From the NCBI GenBank assembly GCA_019915015.1, contig JAHBBC010000022.1, positions 620,001 through 684,000 of the forward strand: DNA of 64,000 nucleotides, in the 5' to 3' direction. A program made the position numbers and the translations under genes. The notes under the pieces are model-generated. The model did not search any database, was not told the origin of the DNA, and saw only the letters and a list, made by a program, of their open reading frames with translations. The stretch's first letter is position 1, and each line of letters starts with the position of its first letter. Of the stretch, positions 48,851 through 58,986 are shown piece by piece. The DNA is from Auriscalpium vulgare (Eukaryota > Basidiomycota > Agaricomycetes > Russulales > Auriscalpiaceae).

Positions 48851-51800
48851 AAAACCCTCCACCCCCTGCTTCTGGGTTCGCGAGATGCGCTTGCGGCCGC
48901 GTGGAATAGTGGGGATTGACGCCATGACTCCCGTGTTCGGGTCCGTGATCGTGATTGTCTGCCTCTCGTCTGCAAAGTTTTGCACGGTACTTCCCGTGAG
49001 AACGTCAAAGGGCCTCCCCAGGAGCATGTCGTACGCCGGGTTGCGGATGATATGCACCTGTACGTATAGCGTTATACCCCCAATCTTCATCGGGACGTTT
49101 CTAGCCAGGCCTAGCGACCTATCGCGACTTTTGTTGGCCGATATCATATCCAGGCGAACGTTCGGATCGTAATGCAGCCCGAGGTAATGGCATACGTCCT
49201 CGGACATGGAAATAATCTGCGACCCGGGATCCACGACTGCCTCGATGTGCGCTTGGTTGTCGACTAGTGGCAAGATCGAACGGAGGGCCAGCGATTCCTT
49301 GGCGACTTCCAACGGCTCAGGGTCTGGTTCCCCTTCTCCTGCTTCTCCTAGATCTCCCATCAGAACCTCCACAATGACTTCTCCTACACGCGTCCCCTCG
49401 GGCAACTCCGTTGGCTGGTGTCCCAGGGCTTGCAGAAAGGTTTCGGGCATATGGTCCGCGAATCCCCTCACCACCTTCTCGTCCTCTCCTTCCCCTTCGT
49501 CCTGGTCAAAGTCGAACGGAAAGAGCTCTGGTTCGCTTTCCACCATCGCCTGGACTACTGGTACTCTTGCCTCGTTTGGGACCCGCTTAGGGGTCACCAC
49601 GTTGCGAACTTGAGCGCGTACTTCCGGGGCAATGGACATGAGCTCCCTCTGTGTCAAGGTGACCTCCGCATTCATGGCCCTCTCATAAACCTTACTTGCT
49701 ATTACGGGGTCGCGGACCGGGGCGACCTTATTGTATGCTGGGTCCGCCTTGCGCTGCCCCGCGCTTCGTTGGTAACTTGCCGGCCCTATGTACGTCGCGT
49801 CGGGCACCTTCGCGAAAGGGTGGATCGGAGGTGTTAACGGCTCCTCACCCGCTGTGGTGTCTTCGTCGGCCTGCCTTTGTTTGTCTGCGCTATCCCCAGT
49901 CTCCCCTGGTCGGTCGACGGCCTCCGGCTCGAAGGAAACCTGCTTCTTGGCTTGCGTAAACGGCTTCCTCTTCGGAATGACCACCTCTGGAACTCGTCGC
50001 GATCTTTCGCGCTCGCCAGGCAGCAGCCCTATTGCCTGGGGAAACTCGCCCGCGTCCAGTGCGGCCTGCCGGCGTTCCTTCTGAGCTTGCCTTTCCGCTC
50101 GGGCCGTCAGGAGCACTGCCATCTCCTGCTGGAGCTCCGTCATTCTGTCTTCGTCGGTCAATTGCGGCGTCAGTTGGATTAGGCCGGCGACCGTCTGCAC
50201 TTTGGCCGGCACTGGCTCGTAGTCCATCGTCGTCAGCATCATGGCTTCTGACTGTCCGTGTTGATTCCCGGCGTAGTACGCATCCACACGCTGCTTCAGC
50301 GGGCCTTCTCCTAGCGGGATAAGTCCTCCACCCTTCAGAACGACCCGGTTGTTGTGGTCCCTAGATACGCGACCCGTCGCGATGTAGTCCTGGACCACCA
50401 TACATTCCCTGACGAAGTGCCCCGTTTGGCCGCAGAAAAGGCATCCTGACGGCCCTCCCTGTCCGCCTTGATTTCCTTGCGTGGCGCGCGGCTGTTGAGT
50501 TCCCGAGGTACCCCCATAACCCCTCTGACCTCCGCCGTTCCCCTGGTTGACGAGCATCCGCGCGAACTGTTCGGCAACCGCGGCTTTGATTGCTTCTTGA
50601 AACTGTTCTATTTTGATTACAGGCTCCGTCGTTGCAACCGCCACTGCCGGTCCTGCGCTGACCGCTGGTACGATTGAGGGAGTGCCCCTCAGCTCGTACT
50701 CTCCTGCCTCTAGCACGTCGGCCATGGGGTACGGTGTTTCTTTATCGTGGTCCGGCAATTTGATCTGCAGTCTCGTCGCCACCCTGTTCATGAGGCTGTC
50801 CTGGAAAGCGCGAAGGAACGCGATATCGCGCTCACGGGTCGAGATCCTGCTTTTCTTAACCAGGAAGTCGGTGATCGCGAAGAACTGCCGATAGAATTCG
50901 CTGAGCTCGCCGCCGGACGCAATGCCCAGACGGTACCGACTGCCTACGAGCGCGTCCATGTCCGCGATGGTATACTTGCGGTCCTCATCGGCTCCCGGGT
51001 ACAGTTTAACAATGGCGTCCTGAAAGTCTTGGTAGGTCTTGGTGGGATCCTTAAACTCCGGCCTCGCTTCCCACTCCTCAGCCGTCGCGACGTCTAGGTA
51101 ACGCACTGCATGGCCCTTCTTCGCCGTATCATCCGCTAGTTGAGCCCGGGCAAAGAGATGGTTCAGCTCGTCGAAGTAACGCGGTAACTCGCGGGCCTTC
51201 TGATTGAAAGACGGTGCGTTGCGGTCCCCGCGGGTAGGCATTGCGACTGGCGCGACGTTGGGCTGAGGCGGTATTGCCTGTTGTCCGCCGCCTCCCCCTC
51301 CTCCACCGCCTCCGCCTCCGCCGCCGCCTCCTCCACCCGTTCCTGTTCCTTGTTGCTGTGTACTCATTCCTGACTGTGTTGGCGACTTTGGGTTGCTGGG
51401 GTTCGAACGGCTTGATGGAGCTTCTTGGGGATTGTTGCTAGCTTCCGCGACGTTTCGCGAAGTCCTATCTTGTAAGGAAACGGCCCGTCCCCATCCCGGA
51501 CTGACCCGTTCGTTCCTCGAGCATTCCCCTTCCGGATCATGCCGTGTGTGATGGTCGCTATCGCCACCATCAGAATTCAGAAGCAAACCTTCTAGTCCCT
51601 CGATCGTGACGCGATCCCCTCCTGTGATCAGGGACCTAGGGTCCTCTCCGGCGCGTCGGATCTCCCTACTGAGGGTCGGTCCATGCGGATCCTCTTCTTC
51701 TGATGGCAGACTTGATAGCGATGAGACTTCCCCCTGTTCGTCTTGTGGTTCCTCGATTTCTGCCTCTATGGCCGCCTGTCGCGACGTATTGCGAGCGTCC

Positions 51801-51865
51801 GCCCTCGTGGTACTCTGCGGCTGTGTTCGCGTTGGGAGGTGGGCTATCTTGGGTTTCGGCGCCAT
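48842..51865 (-). CDS. E3 gag-protease, 1007 aa
   Basis: ATG at 51865, about 70 nt after the PBS. The N-terminal region is acidic/Ser-rich, followed by a polyglycine run of about 18 residues (about 175-193) coded by a GGN microsatellite. The capsid-like domain (ARELPRYFDELNHLFARA, IVKLYPGADEDRKY) precedes a CCHC knuckle CLFCGQTGHFVREC near 474-487. A long basic/acidic linker leads to a retropepsin-like domain with DPGSQIISMSEDVC near 875 and YDMLLGRPFDVL. Capsid, nucleocapsid and protease are thus one product; pol follows by -1 shift. The frame is intact. Confidence 0.94.
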   Translation of the reverse strand: MAPKPKIAHLPTRTQPQSTTRADARNTSRQAAIEAEIEEPQDEQGEVSSLSSLPSEEEDPHGPTLSREIRRAGEDPRSLITGGDRVTIEGLEGLLLNSDGGDSDHHTRHDPEGECSRNERVSPGWGRAVSLQDRTSRNVAEASNNPQEAPSSRSNPSNPKSPTQSGMSTQQQGTGTGGGGGGGGGGGGGGGGGGQQAIPPQPNVAPVAMPTRGDRNAPSFNQKARELPRYFDELNHLFARAQLADDTAKKGHAVRYLDVATAEEWEARPEFKDPTKTYQDFQDAIVKLYPGADEDRKYTIADMDALVGSRYRLGIASGGELSEFYRQFFAITDFLVKKSRISTRERDIAFLRAFQDSLMNRVATRLQIKLPDHDKETPYPMADVLEAGEYELRGTPSIVPAVSAGPAVAVATTEPVIKIEQFQEAIKAAVAEQFARMLVNQGNGGGQRGYGGTSGTQQPRATQGNQGGQGGPSGCLFCGQTGHFVRECMVVQDYIATGRVSRDHNNRVVLKGGGLIPLGEGPLKQRVDAYYAGNQHGQSEAMMLTTMDYEPVPAKVQTVAGLIQLTPQLTDEDRMTELQQEMAVLLTARAERQAQKERRQAALDAGEFPQAIGLLPGERERSRRVPEVVIPKRKPFTQAKKQVSFEPEAVDRPGETGDSADKQRQADEDTTAGEEPLTPPIHPFAKVPDATYIGPASYQRSAGQRKADPAYNKVAPVRDPVIASKVYERAMNAEVTLTQRELMSIAPEVRAQVRNVVTPKRVPNEARVPVVQAMVESEPELFPFDFDQDEGEGEDEKVVRGFADHMPETFLQALGHQPTELPEGTRVGEVIVEVLMGDLGEAGEGEPDPEPLEVAKESLALRSILPLVDNQAHIEAVVDPGSQIISMSEDVCHYLGLHYDPNVRLDMISANKSRDRSLGLARNVPMKIGGITLYVQVHIIRNPAYDMLLGRPFDVLTGSTVQNFADERQTITITDPNTGVMASIPTIPRGRKRISRTQKQGVEGFRD
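48851..48857 (-). promoter_or_regulatory. E3 gag-pol -1 frameshift slippery site GGGTTTT
   Basis: In element direction the gag frame reads GAG GGT TTT CGC GAC TAG, so G-GGT-TTT fits X-XXY-YYZ in the correct phase, three codons before the gag stop. A slip of -1 continues TCG CGA CTA GAG GAT into the pol frame. A possible 6-bp stem (GACCAG...CTGGTC) starts about 22 nt downstream, farther than the usual 5-9 nt. Confidence 0.75.
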
Positions 51866-51933
51866 GTTGATCAGCGACCGGGTGCCGTCTACGAGGCTGA
51901 TTTTAAAGCTCGAACACGATCGTCATCACCATA

Positions 51934-51952
51934 CCCCTCGCGGTGGGCTCCA
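51934..51952 (-). promoter_or_regulatory. E3 primer-binding site
   Basis: TGGAGCCCACCGCGAGG in element direction, 3 nt after the LTR end TATCA; identical over 17 nt to the E2 PBS. The primer tRNA is not identified. Confidence 0.78.
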
Positions 51953-51955
51953 AAA

Positions 51956-52615
51956 TGATACGCTATCACCCGGGACGGACCCTAGCTGGGGCGTGCGGCG
52001 AGTGCCTCACAGGGACAACAACCACCAACACTGCCTCCTATACGTCGCGATCCAGTCCGGGTGACTAGTCTTGCTGAGGGGGGAAGGTGTTTCGTGTCGC
52101 TGTTGCGCTTCGTGCCCTCCCCGCGGTCGTGCGGGGCCACCTCCTACCGCCTAAACACCAAACTAAACACTCACCTGCCTGGGGATGCCCTCTACGGGAT
52201 CCTCCTCCGAGTGCTTCGCACCCGTGTGCGAAGCGTCCGCCTATGGGCCGTCGCACCCCCTCTTGCCTGTCCGCCTGCCTACCTGTTCCCACATCGGTGG
52301 GGTCCTTCCTTCCTAAGTCTGGTAGCGCCTCAGGCTACAGTTTCTGTGAGGTAAAGGGTGTGGGTGGCTTGCGCCGCCCACAGGTTGATTGGGTTGCTAC
52401 GTCTCGCGCAGCTCCCTAAGTAGTGGCTCTACCTACGTCGCTAAGCCCTCCCGATCTAGCCCGTTCCGGTGATCCGTTCCGTCGCCAGTCCCGGTTGCTC
52501 CTGGGTCGCCGGACCACGTTCCCATCACCCCCGCTCCCGCGACCCTGCGCCTCGCATGCTGCTTCCCCGTCTCGCGACGTCTCGCTACACGCTTGCCCGC
52601 GGCCTGAACCTATCA
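51956..52615 (-). repeat. E3 5' LTR
   Basis: 660 bp, TGATA...TATCA, one difference from the 3' LTR. Followed on the right by target duplication GCGC (52616-52619). No clear TATA box is seen in element direction. Confidence 0.95.
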
Positions 52616-55214
52616 GCGCAATGAGGCGTTTGAACGTAGATGAAGAAAAGGACTTACAGGGAGAGCATGGGACTTGGAGCGAAGACATGCGAGGGCCATG
52701 TCCTCGTCTTGGAGCCTGTTTATGTCACATATTTCAATACGCAGCGCCACGAAACACGACACGGACAGCCTGAAAGCTCACCTGCGGCTCAGGAGAGGTA
52801 ATACCCATGGCGTAAACTGCAATACGGCGCGTTGTGCCCGAACCATTTGCGCCTCTGATTGCTCATCAGCGAAAGCCGCGCGGAGTCCACTAGTCCATCG
52901 TAGTCATAAATTGACTCTGTTGATAATGTTGCCTATCTTGAAGCGTGGCCCGATCAGTGCGCGGAGCACCGGGATGGCCGATGTTTGATGGAGAGGACGA
53001 TGACCTGAACCACGTCACGGTTTTCTTTGTACGGCGTGACTTCGCTTATGCTTGTTGGAGCGATGAGCACCTCATGAGGGCCGGGAGAGCGCTGACGGTG
53101 GGTAGAGAAGACGTTCGCAGCCCACTGTACTCGGACGCGACTAGATAACAAACGGCGTGTTGCATTGACCATGAGACAGAGAGCGATATGAGCCTTGGCA
53201 TGGTCGCCGCTAATATGGCATGCCCAGATTATTCATCAACACTCTGGATTTCCAAGCACGGAGACTGCACGCACCTGACTCGCCCGTCGCCCTCTTGCCA
53301 TTGACGGTCAACTGCTCCGCCCGACCCAGCCAATCTAGCGAAGAAAAGTCTGGCCAAGTATGCTGGCCTTGGAGTGGGGATTGGAAACCAGATGGCCCAG
53401 ACCAGAGCAACAAAATAGTATAGACATATGAGCGCACAGTTCGCAGGTGTGGACGGGCGAGAGTGTCAGAGAGACTGAGTTTGCCAGCGCCGAGCGCTCG
53501 ACCGGAAGTTGCCGACGCGCGTCTTGGCACATTTGCGTCGACTCGCTCCTTCTTCGTCCCGACTGCACCAGTGCCGTGACACCCTCTGCCGTGCAAGATC
53601 GACAACGCGGCCACCAGGATTCGCCATCCAATACCACTCAACAAGTCGTCCGCGACCCACCGGGCAGACTCGTGCTCCCTTGGCACTGGCAGGCCATCTC
53701 ACGCCCATCGCAAGCGACTTGGGCGCATGCATCGACAGCTACGCCCTCACCGCAATGGATAGGTACGATTGAGGCTCGCTAACCTCGTTCTCTCTCTCTG
53801 CTGACTTGCCTCTGTTCGTTGCAATCCCGACGCCGCCTCACCAGCTCCTTCCCTCTCCATGCAATTTTCACGCCGATTTGCTTGAAGATTCGCCCGGACA
53901 CGGCCTGGCGTAGTCATCAGCAAGACATCTCAATACCGCGTCTCTCACGCCTACGCTCTTCAAACTACCTGATAGGACTCGTGGACCGCGGGATAATGTT
54001 GGATCCACATCACCCATACCGCTTGTCGGGCGTCGATTACCGTTAACTCCGTCACATGCTAGCATCCAAAATTCGTATCAGGAGTTGGAAGGGGTCACAA
54101 AGGAGATCAGAGCGGGCTGAGAGCGGAAGGACGCGGGGGTTTTGCACTGTACGCCCTTTCGCTATTGCGCCCTCTCAACTCCCTCGCCAACTTTGGCGCT
54201 CAGATGACCCTTGCGCTGAAGGCATAATGTTTTGCTCACGTTGACACCTTCATATCATTCGTGCTCGATTGCCGCCCACTCGAAGGGTTGTGTCACCCGC
54301 TGGTGTTACCCCGCCCGATGCGCCGCCGCGTCGCGCCGATGGATCCCTTGCACGCCCTTCCAGAGTACTAGAGTAGTGTGGCGCGAGAAATGACGGTGCG
54401 TGCTGCCCAGAATTCCTTGATACTGGGAGGGTAGATCGGCTCATATGATGCAAACTCTCCAGTGCTGACGTGCCCGCAGCCTGCGCTGGACACAACGCTT
54501 GCATCACCGCCGCAGTCGCCCACGCAGCTAGCGGCCGTATCCCGCACGCTCTGCAGCCCACTGCAGCCGTCACACGGACACCTACGAAATCGTCCACTCG
54601 GAGCACTCGGAAAGTATCCATTCCTATCATGACGCAGTCGGTGTCGCCGGCATTCCGCTGCGCCGCCGCTGCCGGGTCTCTCCAAGAGGACGCCAGTTGA
54701 GCCGCCCTGGGCTTCCTCTGGAGCATGAGGATGAGATTGGCGACTTCTTCCCAGTACGAGCGTGGCTCAGAGGCCCCGGCACGGAGACCTTATGGCACCC
54801 AGGAGCGCCGCCGAGCCTAGTCAATGCTGGCCCGAGAGAATAGAGCAGAGCCATCGACGTTCCGCAACCTTGCCAGAACATACAGAGCTGGAGCCCTGGC
54901 GCTGGTCGGCATACATACGGATTCAGACTGAATTATCGGTTCCGGGTTTTCATCCTGGCTGTACGTCATGCCGCCGTTTCAAGAACTTTGCCATCGTCTG
55001 ACTTCCCTCCAGCATTGCAGATCATGTTTTATTCTCCCGCTGCGCTAAATCAAAAGGACACTGAAATTCTCTACGCACTGCAACCTGCTGTGCGTCCGTC
55101 GCATACCCCCCATTGACGAGTGGTGGCGTCCGTGCGCGGTGTTTGAGGCACGCCGATGACCGTCAGTCTCGTTCCACATCGTCCTTGTCTCGGTCCTCTT
55201 TTGAATTTGCAAGA
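52616..55214. other. Spacer right of E3, no gene supported
   Basis: About 2.6 kb. Only short frames without codon bias, motifs or linked exons were found on either strand. The segment begins with the GCGC target copy of E3 and ends at the promoter of the gene at 55297. Confidence 0.45.
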
Positions 55215-55220
55215 TATAAA
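55215..55220 (+). promoter_or_regulatory. TATA box of the gene at 55297
   Basis: TATAAA in the context AAGATATAAACCCC, 82 bp before the ATG, followed by a pyrimidine-rich leader. Confidence 0.6.
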
Positions 55221-55296
55221 CCCCCCTTCTGACGCCTGCGTCCCCCCAAGTTGCTCTTTACGATCATCTTACACTGCATAACCTGCAATATCCTAA

Positions 55297-56031
55297 ATGT
55301 CTTCTCCTCCTTCGATTGTTTCTCGTATGGTGGCCATGTTGAAGGGCGAGCCGGATCCTATCGGTGCGCCATACCTCCGTCTCTTTCCTGTCGCATACCC
55401 CGCTCACTATCTACTGCGTCACCCAGGCGTTCACGCCGCATCAGGGTGCCCTCGTCTTGCGGACCCCGACTGCGCTTCCGTCCGCATCGGCGGGCCGATG
55501 CAGATGTACGCATTCGGCGACAAGGGCAAGCGGACGACGGCGGTGACTGACGCGGAGCCGGCACGGCTCCCGCAGGTGCGTATGGACTTGGCGTTTAACG
55601 CTCATGACATCTTGCCTAGCTTTAGCATCACTCCTGCGACGGGGCGCAATACCGGGGTGCGCAGGCCCGTGGGGGACTACAACGGGTGGCTGTACCCGCT
55701 GTCGGACCCTACGCTGCTCGCCCCGCCCGCGCAGGACGAGCACGGCGAGGTCGTCCCGCGCGAGAGGTACACCATCGTCCAGGGGCGGTCGATGTACAAC
55801 AAGTGGACGACCCTTCGACCGGCGGGAACGCGGACGCCCTCGACTCCGAAGCTGTTCAAGGAGTACCCGCCGGGCTATCGCATTCCGCCGCGCAAGACCA
55901 ATCCCGCGCCCGCGCCCGCGCCCAAGGTCGAGAAGCCCGCACGTCGCGTGCGCTTCGCCGCTGTGGTCAAGGTCCGCGAGTTCCGGTCTCGCCCGGTGGA
56001 TATGAAGGGGCGGCCGCGGTGGCGCTACTGA
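55297..56031 (+). CDS. Hypothetical host protein, up to 244 aa
   Basis: An intact frame with strong GC3 bias and a TATA box. The unspliced product is 244 aa. A 63-bp in-frame segment 55364-55426 (GTGCGC...CAG) has intron form and would leave 223 aa (…DPIGVHAASG…). The protein is Pro/Arg-rich with a basic C terminus (KVEKPARRVRFAAVVKVREF); no known domain, signal peptide or membrane segment is recognised. KVREF/VRFA motifs recur in short basidiomycete proteins of unknown role. It stands alone between the E3 flank and an F-box gene. Confidence 0.7.
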   Translation: MSSPPSIVSRMVAMLKGEPDPIGAPYLRLFPVAYPAHYLLRHPGVHAASGCPRLADPDCASVRIGGPMQMYAFGDKGKRTTAVTDAEPARLPQVRMDLAFNAHDILPSFSITPATGRNTGVRRPVGDYNGWLYPLSDPTLLAPPAQDEHGEVVPRERYTIVQGRSMYNKWTTLRPAGTRTPSTPKLFKEYPPGYRIPPRKTNPAPAPAPKVEKPARRVRFAAVVKVREFRSRPVDMKGRPRWRY

Positions 56032-56590
56032 GTACGTCCGCTCTCGTTCTGTATGTGCGTCAACGGACTCTTATCGTCGTTTCAGGCGCGCCCCGTAGCT
56101 CAATATCTCATTCATAAACGGTAAACGCGGTCTATGGTGATTCGTTTTGGCAGTCGTGTGTTGGTATCATGCTTAGCAGTGGGGCGGGAGAGCCCCACCT
56201 CGGTACGTGGATTCAGTGCATCTAGCCCGCCATCAAGACGCAGCAAGAATCAAGCGGCCGCCGTCAAGATCAAGTTCACAAGGAGCAAGTATGCGGTCGG
56301 GGTAGCGTAGCCTCCTGATGAGAGCCTTCGCAAGCTCGAAACCGCGCGGATAAATATGGGGCTCTTTCATATACTAGGACTACTATTTCTTTGTCGATGT
56401 TAGGATGGCGCGGGCGCATGACTTGGTACCAGCAATATATTGTATTGTCTATTCTATGGACCGCGCAATATACATTGTTAAATGAGAGGACTACGAACCA
56501 CATCCAAGCGCGGAAAGGGAGTGCACTGAGACCGATGCACGCCCGCATGGATCATGCATTCGCTCATTCCTCAACAGAGGGAGAACTACG
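56032..56590. other. Convergent spacer, no gene seen
   Basis: Lies between the stop codons of the gene at 55297 and the F-box gene at 56591. AT-rich near 56390-56480 (CAGCAATATATTGTATTGTC), probably 3' ends of both genes. Confidence 0.4.
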
Positions 56591-57745
56591 TCACGAAATC
56601 CAATCGACATATCGCGCACGCTGTACGAGTGCATTATGAGCCCAGAAACCCGGTAGAATTCTGAGACAGCGCACCGAGTAAGACTCGGCATCCGCATACA
56701 CGACCAGCTCCGCACCGCGCGTCTCTCGCAGCCCGTCAAACGCCTGCAGAACATCCTGAGACGAGGCGCGCGTCACTGACACCTCGCACAGCGCTGGCAG
56801 CGCGCTCTCATCAGCCAGGACACTTACGAGGTCCCCGAGGAGCTGTGCCAACCTGCGCGGTTCCGTTTCTTCCGCGCCCTTCACATGGTAGCCAAAGTGC
56901 CGCAGCGTACGCGGGAGCGTGAAGGGGGCGCGCTGCAGCGCGCCAAGCACGAGTGATTCGAGGCGCGTGAGCCACTCCATATCAAAGCTCGACGGCATGT
57001 TGGTGCACGTCAGTATGCGCAGGCTGTCCCCGATGCGGCAGATGCCGCCTGTGTGCATAGGCAAGCAGAGCCTCAGGCGGCCCACGTCCAGCTCCTCGAA
57101 CGAGTGTTCCGCGAGACACGGCTGTGCGCGCGGGTCGGCGCTGTGAAAGTAGACGCTCCCCGTGCACGCCACGGAGCGCAGTTGGGTGGGCAGCGGGACG
57201 TCGAGCACGACCATGCTCGGAGTCGCCATCTTGACCACGATGTGGCGCACGCTCGGCCACACCGCGAGCATCTCAACGACGTCCGTCTCGTACATGAACG
57301 CAACCAGGGCTGTCGGGCGCAGCGACAGGGCGCGCAGCTTTGACAGCGCCGCCGTGTACGGGAATCCGGGCATGTCGAGGTGCGCCTGCACCTGGGAGAT
57401 GTGTGGGCAGCAGCGTAGGAGGTCATAGTCATAGGTGTGCTTAGGCTGGGAGTAGGAGGCCATCCAGTCGCTTTCAATGGTGATGGGAATGGAATGTACA
57501 TAGGTGCCAAGGTGCGGGCTCCTCGTGAACGTGTGGAGGAAAAAGGGAATGGCGTTGCGAAGCCAATCGGGGCCACGGTAGGGGATGCGGCGAAATAGGA
57601 GGCGCTGGGCGAGGGGTACCCAGTCCTTGCGTACGAGCGCGCATGCAGAGAGCGTCCGGTAGTCGACTTCGTGGCTCTGTGAGTTGATGTAGACGAACTG
57701 TACGATGCGCGCATGGACGTCGAATGGGAGATGCGGGGGAGCCAT
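56591..57745 (-). CDS. F-box-like protein, intact paralogue 3
   Basis: Exons 56675-57745 and 56591-56620 with a 54-bp intron (56621-56674); the spliced product is 366 aa. F-box pattern at the N terminus (LPFDVHARIVQFVYINSQ...LSACALVRKDWVPLAQRLLFRRIPY; the usual ALVC cysteine is arginine here), then a leucine-rich body (LPRTLRHFGYHV, EVSVTRASSQDVLQAF) and the spliced tail RARYVDWIS. Likely an SCF substrate adaptor; substrate unknown. The upstream flank resembles that of the copy at 27543. Confidence 0.85.
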   Translation of the reverse strand: MAPPHLPFDVHARIVQFVYINSQSHEVDYRTLSACALVRKDWVPLAQRLLFRRIPYRGPDWLRNAIPFFLHTFTRSPHLGTYVHSIPITIESDWMASYSQPKHTYDYDLLRCCPHISQVQAHLDMPGFPYTAALSKLRALSLRPTALVAFMYETDVVEMLAVWPSVRHIVVKMATPSMVVLDVPLPTQLRSVACTGSVYFHSADPRAQPCLAEHSFEELDVGRLRLCLPMHTGGICRIGDSLRILTCTNMPSSFDMEWLTRLESLVLGALQRAPFTLPRTLRHFGYHVKGAEETEPRRLAQLLGDLVSVLADESALPALCEVSVTRASSQDVLQAFDGLRETRGAELVVYADAESYSVRCLRILPGFWAHNALVQRARYVDWIS

Positions 57746-57987
57746 TGCGTCGTGCTGGGCTGGCTGTCAACACTAAACCACCTATCTGAGACAGATGAAC
57801 GTACGGACCTCGGATCTGTGGGACAAGATGTGGTCGCCGCGTATGACCTTGAAAAGACTTGAGCGATGTTGTCTCAAGATGGAGGGCGGAGGAAAGGAGT
57901 ACCTGATTACGATTGCGAGAGTCTATGCGATAGCATCTCGCGGGAAACGAAATGGAAGGCATTCCGGCGCCGTACATATGGCTACTA

Positions 57988-58042
57988 TTTTGTACAAAAA
58001 TCCCATTTCCACAACCTGTGATCCTGGGATTTTTGTACAAAA
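57988..58042. repeat. 55-bp perfect foldback with 18-bp arms
   Basis: Arms TTTTGTACAAAAATCCCA (57988-58005) and its exact reverse complement (58025-58042) flank a 19-nt loop. Each arm contains the palindrome TTGTACAA. It lies exactly at the left edge of the tandem duplication that follows, so it may be a tiny foldback element or a repair scar. Confidence 0.8.
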
Positions 58043-58949
58043 CTTGCTGGGAGTGGGCCGACGCATAGCGCGGCAGTACGATTCCAGGTGCAATACGGGG
58101 TTCAATAATCTTCTCAAATTGGAAGAATATGTAACAGAGACTACTTTATTTGACATCTTTGCCCTGCGGTTTGAGCTCAAGAGCAATGACATCATTTCGG
58201 GTTTTAAATGCAATTTAATAGCCGGAATGACGTCATCATCTCTTGCTAGCAATCGTGCTGTTCTATACGCTCTGCTGTTCTATACGCTCTGCTGTTCTAT
58301 ACGCTCAATCCTAGTAATATTACTGTGTGTGTGGAATGCTTTATAGGCAACAATATGTGTACAGTGAGTGTATCATCCCGAGTAGATGTGAGGCTGGTGA
58401 GGGAGCTGAAAGCGCGAGTGGACAAAGCGTGGGAGTGAATTTCCAAAAAAGGCGACACAGACTGTCGTTGCATGGGTCGAAAAAAAGCTGGATGTAGATG
58501 ACATAAGCAACTTGCTGGGAGTGGGCCGACGCATAGCGCGGCAGTACGATTCCAGGTGCAATACGGGGTTCAATAATCTTCTCAAATTGGAAGAATATGT
58601 AACAGAGACTACTTTATTTGACATCTTTGCCCTGCGGTTTGAGCTCAAGAGCAATGACATCATTTCGGGTTTTAAATGCAATTTAATAGCCGGAATGACG
58701 TCATCATCTCTTGCTAGCAATCGTGCTGTTCTATACGCTCTGCTGTTCTATACGCTCAATCCTAGTAATATTACTGTGTGTGTGGAATGCTTTATAGGTG
58801 TACAGTGAGTGTATCATCCCGAGTAGACGTGAGGCTGGTGAGGGAGCTGAAAGCGCGAGTGGACAAAGCGTGGGAGTGAATTTCCAAAAAAGGCGACACA
58901 GACTGTCGTTGCATGGGTCGAAAAAAGCTGGATGTAGATGACATAAGCA
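58043..58949. repeat. Tandem duplication of a unit of about 450 bp
   Basis: Copy 1 about 58043-58510 and copy 2 about 58511-58949 start CTTGCTGGGAGTGGGCC and end GATGTAGATGACATAAGCAA. They differ by a few substitutions, an insertion near 58347, and a 17-bp minirepeat (CTGTTCTATACGCTCTG type) present three times in copy 1 and twice in copy 2. The + strand of the unit has a coding look (RRIARQYDSRCNTGFNNLLK), perhaps a piece of a gene, but no full gene can be built. Confidence 0.82.
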
Positions 58950-58986
58950 ACGATTCATAGGAATCGTAACGATTCATAGGAATCGT
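58950..58986. repeat. Two tandem 18-bp palindromic units
   Basis: ACGATTCATAGGAATCGT occurs twice with 19-bp period. Each unit is a perfect 7-bp inverted repeat around ATAG, directly after the tandem duplication. Confidence 0.75.

Larger units (their letters stand above)
33305..52615 (-). mobile_element. E3: large Ty3/Gypsy element with three antisense genes, interrupted by E4
   Basis: Both LTRs are 660 bp, with TGATA...TATCA ends and one base difference seen, and are flanked by GCGC (33301-33304 and 52616-52619). In element direction: LTR, PBS, gag-protease, -1 slippery site, pol, hairpin-PPT module, antisense genes C, B and A, hairpin-PPT module, LTR. Without nested E4 and its 5-bp duplication it would be about 13.6 kb, long for a Gypsy element. 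LTR near-identity indicates very recent insertion. The E4 insertion in reverse transcriptase makes this copy non-autonomous. Confidence 0.94.

Noticed and set aside
57795..58808. Two frames of 183 and 98 codons as genes
   Set aside because: They run through duplicated F-box upstream sequence, the foldback and the tandem units, and are the same sequence twice. They are at best gene fragments.
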